Origin: an uncultured Pseudomonadota bacterium
Lineage (GTDB): Bacteria > Desulfobacterota > Desulfobacteria > Desulfobacterales > Desulfobacteraceae
Reading direction: 5' to 3'
DNA: 37,145 nt
Assembly: GCA_937880875.1 (NCBI GenBank)
Contig: CALGRI010000107.1
Coordinates: forward strand, 1-37,145
Positions 8,078 to 16,373 of the stretch are shown piece by piece. Position 1 is the first letter of the stretch, and every line of letters starts with the position of its first letter. Position numbers and translations under genes: made by a program. The notes below the pieces were generated by a model that was not told the origin of the DNA, made no database searches, and saw only the letters and a program-made list of their open reading frames with translations.

Positions 8078-9280
8078 ATGCCGCATTTAACAATTGAACA
8101 GGCTATTGAAAATATTAAAAATGGTAAAATGGTTATTCTTGTGGATGATGAAGATCGTGAAAACGAAGGTGATCTCACCATGGCAGCACAAGCGGTAACC
8201 CCAGAAGCCATAAATTTCATGGCTAGATATGGAAGGGGACTGATCTGCCTTTCCCTTGACTCAACAATTGCAGACCAGCTGGACCTGCCCATGATGGTGG
8301 ATAATAACACCTCACAATATGGAACAGGATTTACCGTGTCCATTGAAGCCAAAAAAGGTGTTACCACAGGGATTTCCGCAGCAGACAGGGCAACAACCAT
8401 CCTAACTGCAGTGGCAGATGATACCACCCCTGATGATATTGCAAGACCCGGCCATATTTTTCCATTGCGGGCCCGGGATGGCGGGGTCATGGTGAGGATA
8501 GGGCAGACAGAAGGATCTGTAGACCTGGCTCGCCTTGCAGGGATGAAACCTGCCGGGGTGATTTGTGAAATCATGGATGATGACGGCACCATGGCAAGGA
8601 TGCCCTCCCTTGAAAAATTTGCAAAAAAACATGGTATAGGTATCTGTACCGTTGCAGCGCTTGTAAAATACAGACTTAAAACAGAAAGTTTTGTCAAAAA
8701 AGCGGCCCAGACTATAATTCCCACTAAGGTTGGTGGAGAGTTTACCATCATTGCCTATGAAAATGATTTGGATAATCTGACCCATATCGCCCTTGTGAAA
8801 GGTGAAGTTGACCCTGAAAAATCAATTCTGGTGAGGGTTCATTCAGAATGTATGACAGGGGATATTTTTTCCTCCCTTCGCTGTGACTGCCAGGATCAGC
8901 TCCATAGCGCCATGGCCATGATGGAACAAGAAGGCAGCGGGGTTCTTTTATACCTTCGCCAGGAAGGCCGGGGCATTGGCCTGGTAAACAAATTAAAAGC
9001 CTATGAATATCAGCGTCAGGGCATGGATACTGTTGAAGCCAATGAGAAACTTGGGTTTAAGGCAGACATGAGAGATTATGGTGTTGGGGCCCAGATACTG
9101 GTGGACCTGGGTGTTAAAAAAATGCGGCTTCTGACCAACAACCCTAAAAAAATGATCGGCCTTGAGGGGTATGGATTAAGTGTTGTTGAACAAGTTCCCA
9201 TTGAAGTTGAATCCAATTGCCATAATCAGGGATACCTCAAATGTAAGCAGGCTAAAATGGGGCATTTGCTCCACATGTAA
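8078..9280 (+). CDS. ribBA: Bifunctional 3,4-DHBP synthase / GTP cyclohydrolase II
   Basis: A 400-residue fusion supplying both precursors of riboflavin. The N-terminal RibB half has DDEDRENEGDL near residue 27 and RPGHIFPLRA; it converts ribulose-5-phosphate to 3,4-dihydroxy-2-butanone-4-phosphate. The C-terminal RibA half has HSECMTGD, SLRCDCQDQL (zinc Cys) and RQEGRGIGL; it opens GTP. I placed the start at 8078 (MPHLTIEQAI) since this matches the family and has AAGGA upstream, although the frame is open back to 7982 inside ribE. Both halves retain their motifs. Confidence 0.95.
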   Translation: MPHLTIEQAIENIKNGKMVILVDDEDRENEGDLTMAAQAVTPEAINFMARYGRGLICLSLDSTIADQLDLPMMVDNNTSQYGTGFTVSIEAKKGVTTGISAADRATTILTAVADDTTPDDIARPGHIFPLRARDGGVMVRIGQTEGSVDLARLAGMKPAGVICEIMDDDGTMARMPSLEKFAKKHGIGICTVAALVKYRLKTESFVKKAAQTIIPTKVGGEFTIIAYENDLDNLTHIALVKGEVDPEKSILVRVHSECMTGDIFSSLRCDCQDQLHSAMAMMEQEGSGVLLYLRQEGRGIGLVNKLKAYEYQRQGMDTVEANEKLGFKADMRDYGVGAQILVDLGVKKMRLLTNNPKKMIGLEGYGLSVVEQVPIEVESNCHNQGYLKCKQAKMGHLLHM

Positions 9281-9420
9281 ATTAAATGACCTCATTGAAA
9301 TATTAATCGGGTAAGGATTTTGTTATTGATGTTATTGACCGGAAAAGTATGATTAAACCGGAAACGTATAAGATAATATTAATAATGACAGCTTGACCCA
9401 ATGTTATAAGGAAAAGAAAA

Positions 9421-9894
9421 ATGCCAAAAATTATAGAAGCAGGGTTACAGGCCCAGGGGAAGAAATTTGGAATCATTGCTTCCCGTTTTAATGATTTTAT
9501 CACAGCCAGGCTGTTAGATGGCGCCATTGATGCATTAATCAGAAGCGGAGCAGAGGATAAAGACATCACTATTTTAAAAGTGCCAGGCGCTTTTGAAATT
9601 CCTTTGGCTGCAAAGAAGATGCTGAAACATGGAACCTATGATGCTATTATCTGTATAGGGGCTGTCATTCGTGGCGCCACGAGCCACTATGATTATGTGT
9701 GCGCAGAAGTATCCAAGGGCATTGCCACTGTCAGTCTTGAGGCTGATATTCCTGTGATGTTTGGGATTCTCACCACAGAAAGCATTGAACAGGCCATTGA
9801 AAGGGCAGGTACTAAGGCCGGCAATAAAGGATTTGATACTGCCCTTGCTGCTGTGGAAATGGCAAATCTTTCCGAAAGTTTGAAAAAAGGTTAA
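9421..9894 (+). CDS. ribH: 6,7-dimethyl-8-ribityllumazine synthase
   Basis: A 157-residue lumazine synthase, condensing the RibD-pathway product with 3,4-dihydroxybutanone phosphate. Motifs: ASRFNDFIT near residue 21, KVPGAFEIP near residue 53, [17 protein letters not shown] near residue 78 and the FGILTTE segment. It is preceded by a 140-base non-coding gap after ribBA, the largest gap inside this gene run, in which I see no convincing promoter, terminator or riboswitch. A good purine-rich SD (AAGGAAAAG) precedes the ATG. Confidence 0.96.
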   Translation: MPKIIEAGLQAQGKKFGIIASRFNDFITARLLDGAIDALIRSGAEDKDITILKVPGAFEIPLAAKKMLKHGTYDAIICIGAVIRGATSHYDYVCAEVSKGIATVSLEADIPVMFGILTTESIEQAIERAGTKAGNKGFDTALAAVEMANLSESLKKG

Positions 9895-9902
9895 ATGATA
9901 TT

Positions 9903-10319
9903 ATGGGTGACCGCAGGCAGGCAAGGGAACTTGCACTTCAGGCCCTTTTTTTCTTTGACATGGACAAATCTGATCCAGATAAAAATCTGTTGGATTTTTG
10001 TGCCAATAATGAAGAAAAGCTTACACCAGGGGTCAAACCCTTTTTTCTGGATCTGGTAAAAGGGGTTGTGGAAAACAGCGCTCAAATAGATGCATTGTTA
10101 AATAAATATTCAAAAAACTGGAAACTTTCCAGGATGCCGGTGGTGGACAGAAACATCATGCGCATGGCAACATTTGAATTTTTGAAGTGCCCTGATATAC
10201 CCCCCAGTGTCACCATAAATGAAGCAGTTGAGATTGGTAAAAACTACGGCACAAGGGATTCCGGCTCTTTTATCAACGGGGTGTTGGATCGTATTAAATT
10301 ACTTGAAGGTTTTGAATAA
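9903..10319 (+). CDS. nusB: Transcription antitermination factor NusB
   Basis: A 138-residue all-helical protein of the rRNA antitermination complex, binding boxA RNA with S10/NusE. The N-terminus GDRRQARELALQALFFFD, the VVDRNIMRMATFE segment near residue 78, SVTINEAVEIGKNYG and the terminal SGSFINGVLDRI are diagnostic. Location directly after ribH is the standard bacterial order. Confidence 0.95.
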   Translation: MGDRRQARELALQALFFFDMDKSDPDKNLLDFCANNEEKLTPGVKPFFLDLVKGVVENSAQIDALLNKYSKNWKLSRMPVVDRNIMRMATFEFLKCPDIPPSVTINEAVEIGKNYGTRDSGSFINGVLDRIKLLEGFE

Positions 10320-10320
10320 C

Positions 10321-10349
10321 CAAAATTTTCAGACTTTAGGACAGGCACT
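10321..10349 (+). repeat. Dispersed repeat, copy A (right-end segment)
   Basis: This 29-base stretch just after nusB matches 16328-16357 at 25 of 28 aligned positions (shared core AAAATTTTCAG followed by CAGGCACT). Only the right-hand part of the element found at 16313-16357 is present. It lies between nusB and the SD of the next gene. Confidence 0.55.
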
Positions 10350-10353
10350 AAAC

Positions 10354-10359
10354 AGGAGG
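10354..10359 (+). promoter_or_regulatory. Shine-Dalgarno site for a TTG start
   Basis: A perfect AGGAGG lies five bases upstream of the TTG at 10365 and decides the start of the metallo-hydrolase gene, since no ATG fits the family N-terminus. Confidence 0.8.
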
Positions 10360-10364
10360 TTGTC

Positions 10365-10985
10365 TTGATTATAAAGAAACTTGAGGTTGGCCCGATTATG
10401 GCCAATTGTTTTATTTTAGGATGTGAATCCACAAAAGAAGCTGTTGTGATTGATCCAGGAGATGATGCAGACCGAATCCTGATGGAGCTGTCTAAATCTG
10501 AATTAAAAGTAAAATATCTGATAAATACCCATGGGCATTTTGACCATGTGGGTGCCAATAAAAGAATGAAAGAAGTGACAGGGGCACAGCTTGCCATTCA
10601 TCCCGAGGACGAGCCCATGCTGAACGAGCTTTCCCATTCTGCATTAATGTTCGGACTCTCAGCAGATAATTCACCACCGGCAGATATTTTATTAAAAGAC
10701 GGGGATGAAATAAGTTTTGGTGAGATTACCTTAAAAGTGATCCACACGCCCGGTCATTCAAAAGGCGGTATCTGTCTTTATACCAAGGGACATCTCTTTG
10801 CCGGGGATACTTTATTTGCCGGGTCTATCGGCAGGACAGATCTTTCCGGGGGTGACTATGATACCCTGATTTCAAATATTAAGGAAAAGCTGTTAGTTTT
10901 TGATGAGGATACGATCGTGTATACGGGTCATGGCCCTGAAACAACCATAGGTAATGAAAAGAGAATGAATCCTTTCTTGAGATGA
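10365..10985 (+). CDS. MBL-fold hydrolase, glyoxalase II-like (YcbL type)
   Basis: A 206-residue metallo-beta-lactamase-fold hydrolase. The metal motif NTHGHFDHVGA lies near residues 53-63, the third His is in HTPGHSKGG near residue 131, the bridging Asp in FAGDTLFAGSIGRTD, and the last His in YTGHGPETTIG. This arrangement and the short C-terminus match the YcbL/type II glyoxalase group rather than full GloB. It begins with TTG after a perfect SD. The substrate cannot be deduced. Its stop overlaps the pabBC start (ATGA), so the two genes are translationally coupled. Confidence 0.88.
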   Translation: MIIKKLEVGPIMANCFILGCESTKEAVVIDPGDDADRILMELSKSELKVKYLINTHGHFDHVGANKRMKEVTGAQLAIHPEDEPMLNELSHSALMFGLSADNSPPADILLKDGDEISFGEITLKVIHTPGHSKGGICLYTKGHLFAGDTLFAGSIGRTDLSGGDYDTLISNIKEKLLVFDEDTIVYTGHGPETTIGNEKRMNPFLR

Positions 10986-13261
10986 GTGGTCTTGAGATGA
11001 ATCACCTGAAGATGGATGGATTGATAAAACATCTTCCTTTGTTAAAACAGATTCATCAGGAAATAATTGAGCTTGACCGGCCTTTTGAACAGATAGCAGC
11101 ATCATTTGCCGACGATACCGGGACGGTGCTGCTATTATCCGGATCAAATCTTGACTGCTCACAATATCATATCCTTGCAGTAAAACCATGGCTTGAAGTG
11201 GTTAGCCGGCAGGATAAGGTGTCCATCCAATATCAGGGGAAAAAGACTCAGCTTCATCAAGATCCATTTCTTGTTATTCAGGCTCTTTTGAACCGGTTCA
11301 AACTGGATGGAGATTGTTTTAACCTACCGATCCACGCAGGCTTGTTCGGGTATTTTTCCTATGACTTAAAAGATCACATTGAAACTCTTCCCAGGACCTG
11401 CATGGATACCGGTCTTCCTGATTTATGTTTGTATGCCCCTTCCATTCTTGTGATTCAGGATAAAAAAACAGGTGAGACCCGGCTTTGTATCCCTGTGTTG
11501 GCCCACAAGACAATTCTTCAAAAAACAGATGATATTATAGGGGATATCAAAGGATTTTTCTTTGACAGAATAAAAAGCCCAATTAAAAGAAAACCTTTTT
11601 CCATAGACAGTTCAGGGTTTAAATCAAGTTTTACAAAACCAGAATATATTCTTTCTGTAAAAAAAATCATTGATTATTTAAAGGCCGGTGATATTTACCA
11701 GGCTAATCTTTCCCAGCGTTTTGAATCCGGGTTTTCAGGAGATGCTTATTCATTGTTTCTGGATTTGTTTGAACGAAATCCTGCCTCTTTTTTCAGTTAT
11801 ATTCATGCCAATGATCACAAAATTGTGTCTACCTCTCCTGAACGCTTTATCAAACAGATTGGCCGGCAGGTTGAAACAAGGCCAATAAAAGGCACCATAG
11901 CCCGGGGCAGGACACAAAAACAAGACCGGGAAAATGGATTAAAATTGACCCAAAGTTTTAAGGACGATGCCGAGCTGACCATGATCGTGGACCTGATGAG
12001 AAATGACCTTTCCCGTGTGACCCTGCCCGGATCAGTCATTGTCAAAGAGCACAAGCGTCTTGAGGCATATGAAAATGTATTTCATCTGGTTTCTATTGTG
12101 GAAGGCCTGCTTGAAGACGGGAAAACTTCTGTGGATCTTTTAAAAGCCACTTTCCCAGGAGGCTCCATCACGGGTTGTCCCAAGATTCGTTCCATGGAGA
12201 TTATTGATGAGCTGGAATCAGTAAAGCGCCATATATATACAGGATCCATTGGATATATCAGTTTTCATGACACCATGGATTTATCAATTGCCATAAGGAC
12301 TGCCACTATTGCCAATGACAGGGTGGTTTTTTCAGTGGGTGGCGGCATTGTGTATGATTCAGACCCTGAAAAAGAGTACCAGGAAACCCTTGATAAAGGA
12401 AAAACATTGATGGAATCCTTGTCCGGAGGCTTAAAAAAGTATGTGGACAATAAACCCAAAGCCTGGGTGAACGGGAAACTCATTGATCAGGATCAGGCCA
12501 TGGTATCGGCCACAAGTTCGGGATTTCAATATGGGGCAGGGCTGTTTGAAACCCTTTGCGTGGAAAAAGGAAGGATATTTCGCCTGAAAGATCATGTGTC
12601 TCGTTTGAACAGGGCCTGGAAAACCATTTTTTCTGAGGCCTTGCCCGATATAACATGGGAGAATGTGATCTTTTCTTTAATAAGTGCAAATAAGTTCCAG
12701 GATAAATCGCTTGCAATCAAACTATTGGTATCACGAGATGAACAGGATAATGGAAATAAGGTATTTCTGGCTGCTTTTGCAAGGGAATATACCCACAGGC
12801 TTAAGATGCTGGGCAAAAAGGGACTGGACCTTATCACCTATCCACATCCCAGGCAGACACCTCTGGCAGATTATAAAACCTTGAATTATCTTTATTATGA
12901 GCTGGCCCGAAGATTTGCCAAAGAGCAGGGTGCCGACGAGGCCCTCATCTTGAACCCGGATCATACAATTTCTGAAACCAATACCGCAAGTATATTTGCA
13001 ATAGGGGACAACATTGTGATGGTCCCAGAATCCAACCATGTGCTGGCCAGTGTGACACTAAAGTCTGTGCTGGCGATCCTGGCAGATAAGGGGTATGTTA
13101 TTTGCCAAAAACCTGTATCCCTTGAGGATTTTTATTCATATTCCAATATTATGGTGGCAAATGCCTTGATGGGAGTGGTTAAGGTATTGAGTATTGACCA
13201 AAAAAAAATAGAACACAAAAACGAAATCTGTTCCATGATCAATAAACAGCTGTTTAAATAG
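10982..13261 (+). CDS. pabBC: Fused aminodeoxychorismate synthase component I / aminodeoxychorismate lyase
   Basis: A 759-residue fusion for p-aminobenzoate synthesis, the aromatic precursor of folate. Residues about 1-480 are the chorismate-binding PabB domain: YQANLSQRFE, the signature KGTIARG, DLMRNDLSRV and GGSITGCPKIRSMEIIDELE. From about residue 493 a class IV PLP aminotransferase (PabC) follows: WVNGKLIDQDQAMVSATSSG, GAGLFETL, the PLP Lys in LADYKTLNYLYYE, and ISETNTASIFA. The glutamine amidotransferase PabA is not nearby. It overlaps the preceding MBL gene by four bases and is the last gene of the run that starts at rpmF. Confidence 0.93.
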   Translation: MSGLEMNHLKMDGLIKHLPLLKQIHQEIIELDRPFEQIAASFADDTGTVLLLSGSNLDCSQYHILAVKPWLEVVSRQDKVSIQYQGKKTQLHQDPFLVIQALLNRFKLDGDCFNLPIHAGLFGYFSYDLKDHIETLPRTCMDTGLPDLCLYAPSILVIQDKKTGETRLCIPVLAHKTILQKTDDIIGDIKGFFFDRIKSPIKRKPFSIDSSGFKSSFTKPEYILSVKKIIDYLKAGDIYQANLSQRFESGFSGDAYSLFLDLFERNPASFFSYIHANDHKIVSTSPERFIKQIGRQVETRPIKGTIARGRTQKQDRENGLKLTQSFKDDAELTMIVDLMRNDLSRVTLPGSVIVKEHKRLEAYENVFHLVSIVEGLLEDGKTSVDLLKATFPGGSITGCPKIRSMEIIDELESVKRHIYTGSIGYISFHDTMDLSIAIRTATIANDRVVFSVGGGIVYDSDPEKEYQETLDKGKTLMESLSGGLKKYVDNKPKAWVNGKLIDQDQAMVSATSSGFQYGAGLFETLCVEKGRIFRLKDHVSRLNRAWKTIFSEALPDITWENVIFSLISANKFQDKSLAIKLLVSRDEQDNGNKVFLAAFAREYTHRLKMLGKKGLDLITYPHPRQTPLADYKTLNYLYYELARRFAKEQGADEALILNPDHTISETNTASIFAIGDNIVMVPESNHVLASVTLKSVLAILADKGYVICQKPVSLEDFYSYSNIMVANALMGVVKVLSIDQKKIEHKNEICSMINKQLFK

Positions 13262-13302
13262 TGTTCCACCGAAAACCGCTAATTTTGGAAGCAGAAGCTC
13301 CT
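13260..13302 (-). repeat. Dispersed repeat, copy C (degenerate, inverted)
   Basis: Read on the minus strand this segment aligns with 16313-16357 over its whole length with roughly two-thirds identity and small gaps. Shared blocks are AGGAGC, GCT, CAAAATT, TTTTCGGT and CACT. It starts at the pabBC stop codon. The rest of the gap up to 13427 shows nothing else I can name. Confidence 0.4.
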
Positions 13303-13427
13303 TTGCGAACCCATTATTGCCTTGGTCCCCAAAAAATGGAACAAGATCATACTTGAAATTTAACGGGAAGCAGTATAGATTATTCTTTTTGTTTTACTAT
13401 TAATTTTTCAGGGGAACCTTATAAATT

Positions 13428-14129
13428 ATGAAAAAGAAAATTATTCTCATTACTCTTTTCATTGCCGTATTTTTTTTGCCCCAACCAGGACTGGCCCAAC
13501 CTAAAGTTTTGATTGATTATCCTGTTTTTACTTTTGAATCAGTACCGGAAGGGGTTTCTATACCCCATGAGTTCAAAATTAAAAATATCGGAGACACCCT
13601 TTTGCATATTAATAATGTCCTGCCTCCCTGAGGGTGTGACCAGCACTCCTTTGACAGGCAAATTCCCCCGGGCGGGGAAGGTAAAATCAAGCTTAGTTTT
13701 AAAACGAATGGGTATGGCGGAAAAACCATGAAAAAAGTGATCGTGGTCAAGACAGATGATCCTGAGAAAAAACAATTCAACCTGGTTGTCACTGGCCCTG
13801 TTGAAAAAATTGTCGATATCAACCCTGAATCTGTTTATCTGAAAGGGAATCCAGGCGATACCTTAGAGGCTGTCGTCAACATTACCCCTTTTGAAAAATA
13901 TCCGTTTTTGATCCTGGGAATGGAGACGAGAGGCAATGCCGGGATTCAAACCAGTCTTATTGAATCAAAGGATGATAAGAAATCCTGGCAGGTTAAAATC
14001 AAAAGCACATCAGACAAGGCACAGAACCTGTATGATGTGTTGACCCTTAAAACAGACAGCCAGTATAAACCAACATTGACCATAAGGGTATATGCCATTT
14101 TTAATGAAAAAAAGGCACCAAAATCTTAA
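13428..14129 (+). CDS. Secreted DUF1573-like protein, predicted selenoprotein (in-frame TGA at codon 68)
   Basis: Reading through the TGA at 13629-13631 gives 233 residues. Residues 1-24 are a signal peptide (charged MKKK, hydrophobic core, LAQ near the cleavage site), so it acts outside the cytoplasm. The region after it (FTFESVPEGVSIPHEFKIKN, then an Ig-like strand pattern) resembles DUF1573. That family normally carries a Cys-Gly-Cys motif after the IxNVxP strand; here the sequence is NVLPP-Sec-GC. Downstream of the TGA the same frame continues with typical family spacing (PPGGEGKIKLSF, VVTGPVEK) to 14129. This makes Sec more likely than a stop, but a nonsense mutation, or an assembly error at this codon, is not excluded, and no convincing SECIS is visible. 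The biochemical role is unknown. It lies upstream of a HAD gene and sat. Confidence 0.7.
13629..13631 (+). other. Predicted selenocysteine codon (TGA) in DUF1573-like gene
   Basis: The TGA replaces the first Cys of the expected CGC motif and is followed by GGG TGT (Gly-Cys). Coding continues in frame for 165 further residues. A GC-rich hairpin (arms TTCCCC at 13663-13668 and GGGGAA at 13674-13679) begins 31 bases after the TGA, but its GGG-type loop lacks the usual GU, so it is only a weak SECIS candidate. Confidence 0.6.
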
Positions 14130-14162
14130 ACTTGCACACGTTTTTTTAAAGAAAATTTTAAT

Positions 14163-14792
14163 ATGGACATTATAAAAATAAAAGCAGTTGTGTTTGACTG
14201 TGACGGTGTCATGTTTGACACGGCCGTGGCCAACAGGAAATATTATGATGAGGTTCTTAAGTGCTTTGATAAGCCCGCACTCAATGAAGAACAATTTGTC
14301 AATATTCACATGATGACGGTAATTAATGCCATTGACTATCTTTTCCCGGAAATGGATGATCTTTCAACGGTATATGACAGCCTTAAAAATATCGGGTATA
14401 AAAAATTTATCAAGCACATGAGCATGGAAAAAGGGCTCAAAGAACTTCTTATAAAGCTGAAAGATAATGGTTATATCAGAGGGATTGCTACCAACCGGAC
14501 CAATACCATGGAAAAGGTTTTGGAAGACTTTGATCTGGAAGCGTATTTTGAAGTGGTAGTGACCGCTGCAACCGTAAAAAAACCAAAACCTGATCCTGAG
14601 CAATTGTTGCTGATAATGGAAAGATTTGAATTAAAACCGGATGAGATTTTTTTTATCGGGGACTCTGATTATGACCGGCAGGCGGCAGCCAGTGCAAAAG
14701 TAGGATTTGCAGCATTTAGAAATCCAAAGCTTAAAGCAGATTTTAACGTGGATTCAATGGACGAAATTGCCAGGATTTTACTGATAAATTAA
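14163..14792 (+). CDS. HAD-superfamily hydrolase
   Basis: A 209-residue haloacid dehalogenase-like phosphatase. Motif I is DCDGVMFDT (nucleophile and acid Asp, residues about 12-20), motif II is ATNRTN near residue 104, the Lys of motif III is in TVKKPKPDP, and motif IV is FFIGDSDYD near residue 166. A helical cap lies between motifs I and II. It resembles phosphoglycolate phosphatase/pyrophosphatase-type subfamily I enzymes, but the substrate cannot be told. The ribosome site is weak. It is located between the DUF1573-like gene and sat, from which it is separated by a probable sat promoter. Confidence 0.85.
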   Translation: MDIIKIKAVVFDCDGVMFDTAVANRKYYDEVLKCFDKPALNEEQFVNIHMMTVINAIDYLFPEMDDLSTVYDSLKNIGYKKFIKHMSMEKGLKELLIKLKDNGYIRGIATNRTNTMEKVLEDFDLEAYFEVVVTAATVKKPKPDPEQLLLIMERFELKPDEIFFIGDSDYDRQAAASAKVGFAAFRNPKLKADFNVDSMDEIARILLIN

Positions 14793-14800
14793 TAAAATTC

Positions 14801-14829
14801 TTGACAAATTTATTAATCATCATTACATG
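14801..14829 (+). promoter_or_regulatory. Candidate sigma-70 promoter of sat
   Basis: A perfect -35 TTGACA (14801-14806) and a weak -10 TACATG (14824-14829) with a 17-base spacer lie in the gap upstream of sat. A separate promoter is expected, since ATP sulfurylase is made in large amounts in sulfate reducers. The exact -10 is uncertain. Confidence 0.45.
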
Positions 14830-14859
14830 TTACAGGATTTTTTAGAATTGGAATTTTAG

Positions 14860-14883
14860 ATAAATGTTTGAGTAAACATTTAT
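14860..14883. promoter_or_regulatory. Perfect 10-base inverted repeat upstream of sat
   Basis: Arms ATAAATGTTT and AAACATTTAT around a four-base GAGT centre, ending 36 bases before the sat ATG and downstream of the candidate promoter. The position suits a repressor operator or a 5' UTR hairpin. The TGTT...AACA half-sites recall Rex sites, but they are two bases closer together than in the Rex consensus. Confidence 0.5.
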
Positions 14884-14919
14884 TAAGGTAGTTAAACATA
14901 AATAGGGAGAATAAAGTAT

Positions 14920-16197
14920 ATGTCTAAATTAGTAGCACCTCATGGCGGAAAAGGACTTGTAATTTGTAAACTTGAAGGCGCAGCACTTGAAGCTGAACTT
15001 AAAAAAGCCGCAGGCCTTAAAAAAATTGAGATTTCATCCCAGGTAAAGGGCGACCTGATCATGCTGGGAATAGGTGGTTTCAGCCCTCTTAACGGATTTA
15101 TGACCAAAGCGGACTGGAAAGGGGTTTGTGCAGATTTCCTTCTGGCCGACGGTACTTTCTGGCCTGTACCGGTTATGCTGGATGCCAGCAAAGATGATGC
15201 GGCAGGAATCAAAGTCGGTGATGAAATTGCCCTTGAAAGAAAGGGTGAAATCTTTGCCACAATGAAAATCACCGAAAAATTTGAAATGTCTGAAGATGAA
15301 AAAAAATGGGAATGTGAAAAAGTTTATAAAGGTCAAGGCGAAGAGTCTGCCGATGACGTATTCTGGAAAATTGCCATGGAAGATCACCCAGGTGTTCAAA
15401 TGGTTATGGCCAGAAAAGAATTTTGTCTGGCAGGTCCAATAAAGGTTCTTTCCGAGGGTGAATTTCCGGAAAAATTCAAAGGGGTTTACCTGACACCTGC
15501 TGAAACCCGTGCGATTTTTGATGAAAAAGGCTGGGCAACCGTTGCTGCCATGCAGCTGAGAAACCCCATGCACAGATCCCACGAACATCTTTGTAAAATT
15601 GCTCTTGATGTATGTGACGGAGTTCTGATCCATTCTCTCATTGGTAACTTAAAAGCAGGTGATATCCCGGCAGACGTTCGTATTGAATGTATTGACACTC
15701 TGATCAAAGGTTTCTTTGTTCCAGAGCATGTTGTTAATGGCGGATATCCCCTTGATATGAGATATGCAGGTCCAAGAGAAGGACTTCTCCATGCAACCTT
15801 CCGTCAGAACTATGGCGTTAACCGAATGATCATCGGTCGAGACCATGCAGGCGTCGGTGATTTTTATACACTGTTTGAAGCACAGGAAATATTTGATACG
15901 ATTCCCATGCCTTCAGAACCCGGCAAAGCACTGCTTTGCCAGCCTCTGAAAATCGACTGGACATTCTATTGCAAAAAATGTGATGGCATGGCTTCCATGA
16001 GAACCTGCCCCCATGGCAAAGATGACAGGGTTATCCTTTCCGGAACCAAATTGCGCCATGCCCTGTCCAACAACCAAGAAGTTGTTGATCACTTTGGCCG
16101 TGAAGAAGTTCTGGTTATCCTGAGAAAATACTATGCATCCTTGACTGAAAAAGTTGAAGTTAAACTCCAGAGTCATGCAGAAGGATCTAAAATGTAA
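14920..16197 (+). CDS. sat: Sulfate adenylyltransferase (ATP sulfurylase), dissimilatory type
   Basis: A 425-residue enzyme that activates sulfate to APS with ATP, the first step of dissimilatory sulfate reduction in the cytoplasm. The nucleotide motif [13 protein letters not shown] near residues 206-218 contains the HxxH-type pair, [11 protein letters not shown] lies near residue 307, and a zinc-site segment [16 protein letters not shown] lies near residues 350-365, followed by LSGTKLR. Length and the metal-binding insert fit the Sat of sulfate reducers. A good SD (AGGGAGA) precedes the ATG. It is monocistronic, with its own leader and a strong terminator. Confidence 0.97.
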   Translation: MSKLVAPHGGKGLVICKLEGAALEAELKKAAGLKKIEISSQVKGDLIMLGIGGFSPLNGFMTKADWKGVCADFLLADGTFWPVPVMLDASKDDAAGIKVGDEIALERKGEIFATMKITEKFEMSEDEKKWECEKVYKGQGEESADDVFWKIAMEDHPGVQMVMARKEFCLAGPIKVLSEGEFPEKFKGVYLTPAETRAIFDEKGWATVAAMQLRNPMHRSHEHLCKIALDVCDGVLIHSLIGNLKAGDIPADVRIECIDTLIKGFFVPEHVVNGGYPLDMRYAGPREGLLHATFRQNYGVNRMIIGRDHAGVGDFYTLFEAQEIFDTIPMPSEPGKALLCQPLKIDWTFYCKKCDGMASMRTCPHGKDDRVILSGTKLRHALSNNQEVVDHFGREEVLVILRKYYASLTEKVEVKLQSHAEGSKM

Positions 16198-16229
16198 TTG
16201 GTATTGTTAAATTATATTTTAAGTAGATA

Positions 16230-16271
16230 AAAAAAGGGTTGTTTCTTCTATCAAGAGACAACCCTTTTTTT
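16230..16271 (+). terminator. Intrinsic terminator after sat
   Basis: A long hairpin with arms GGGTTGTTTCTT (16236-16247) and AAGAGACAACCC (16253-16264), one G-U pair and a five-base loop, is followed by seven Ts and preceded by six As. It stops sat transcription; because of the flanking A-tract it may also act on minus-strand transcripts running out of rsmI. Confidence 0.93.
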
Positions 16272-16312
16272 ATGCCACATAGTTGGTGTTCTTCCCTGTA
16301 CTCAGCTCAAAG

Positions 16313-16357
16313 AGGAGCCTGGGCTCACAAAAATTTTCAGATTTTCGGTCAGGCACT
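16313..16357 (+). repeat. Dispersed repeat, copy B (with internal palindrome)
   Basis: It contains the perfect palindrome GAGCC-TG-GGCTC (16315-16326) followed by the AT-rich core and the CAGGCACT end shared with 10321-10349. It also aligns, inverted, with 13260-13302. It lies between the sat terminator and the rsmI stop codon. The small size, hairpin and intergenic location resemble a REP-like element; no transposase is nearby. Confidence 0.5.
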
Positions 16358-16373
16358 GGTTAACTTGAAATCA

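Noticed and set aside
9281-9420. Small gene or riboswitch between ribBA and ribH
   Set aside because: No plus-strand frame with SD and no stable conserved-looking fold; the short minus-strand frame there is antisense to ribH.
13663-13679. GC-rich hairpin as a firm SECIS for the DUF1573-like gene
   Set aside because: Stem starts 31 bases after TGA and the loop is CGGGC with no GU; kept only as a weak candidate.
13728-14129. A separate 133-residue cytoplasmic protein starting at ATG 13728
   Set aside because: It would begin in the middle of the DUF1573-like fold without an SD; the frame is continuous with the signal-peptide part across TGA 13629.
14860-14883. Rex operator upstream of sat
   Set aside because: The half-sites TGTT and AACA are six bases apart, whereas Rex sites have eight; reported as an unassigned dyad.
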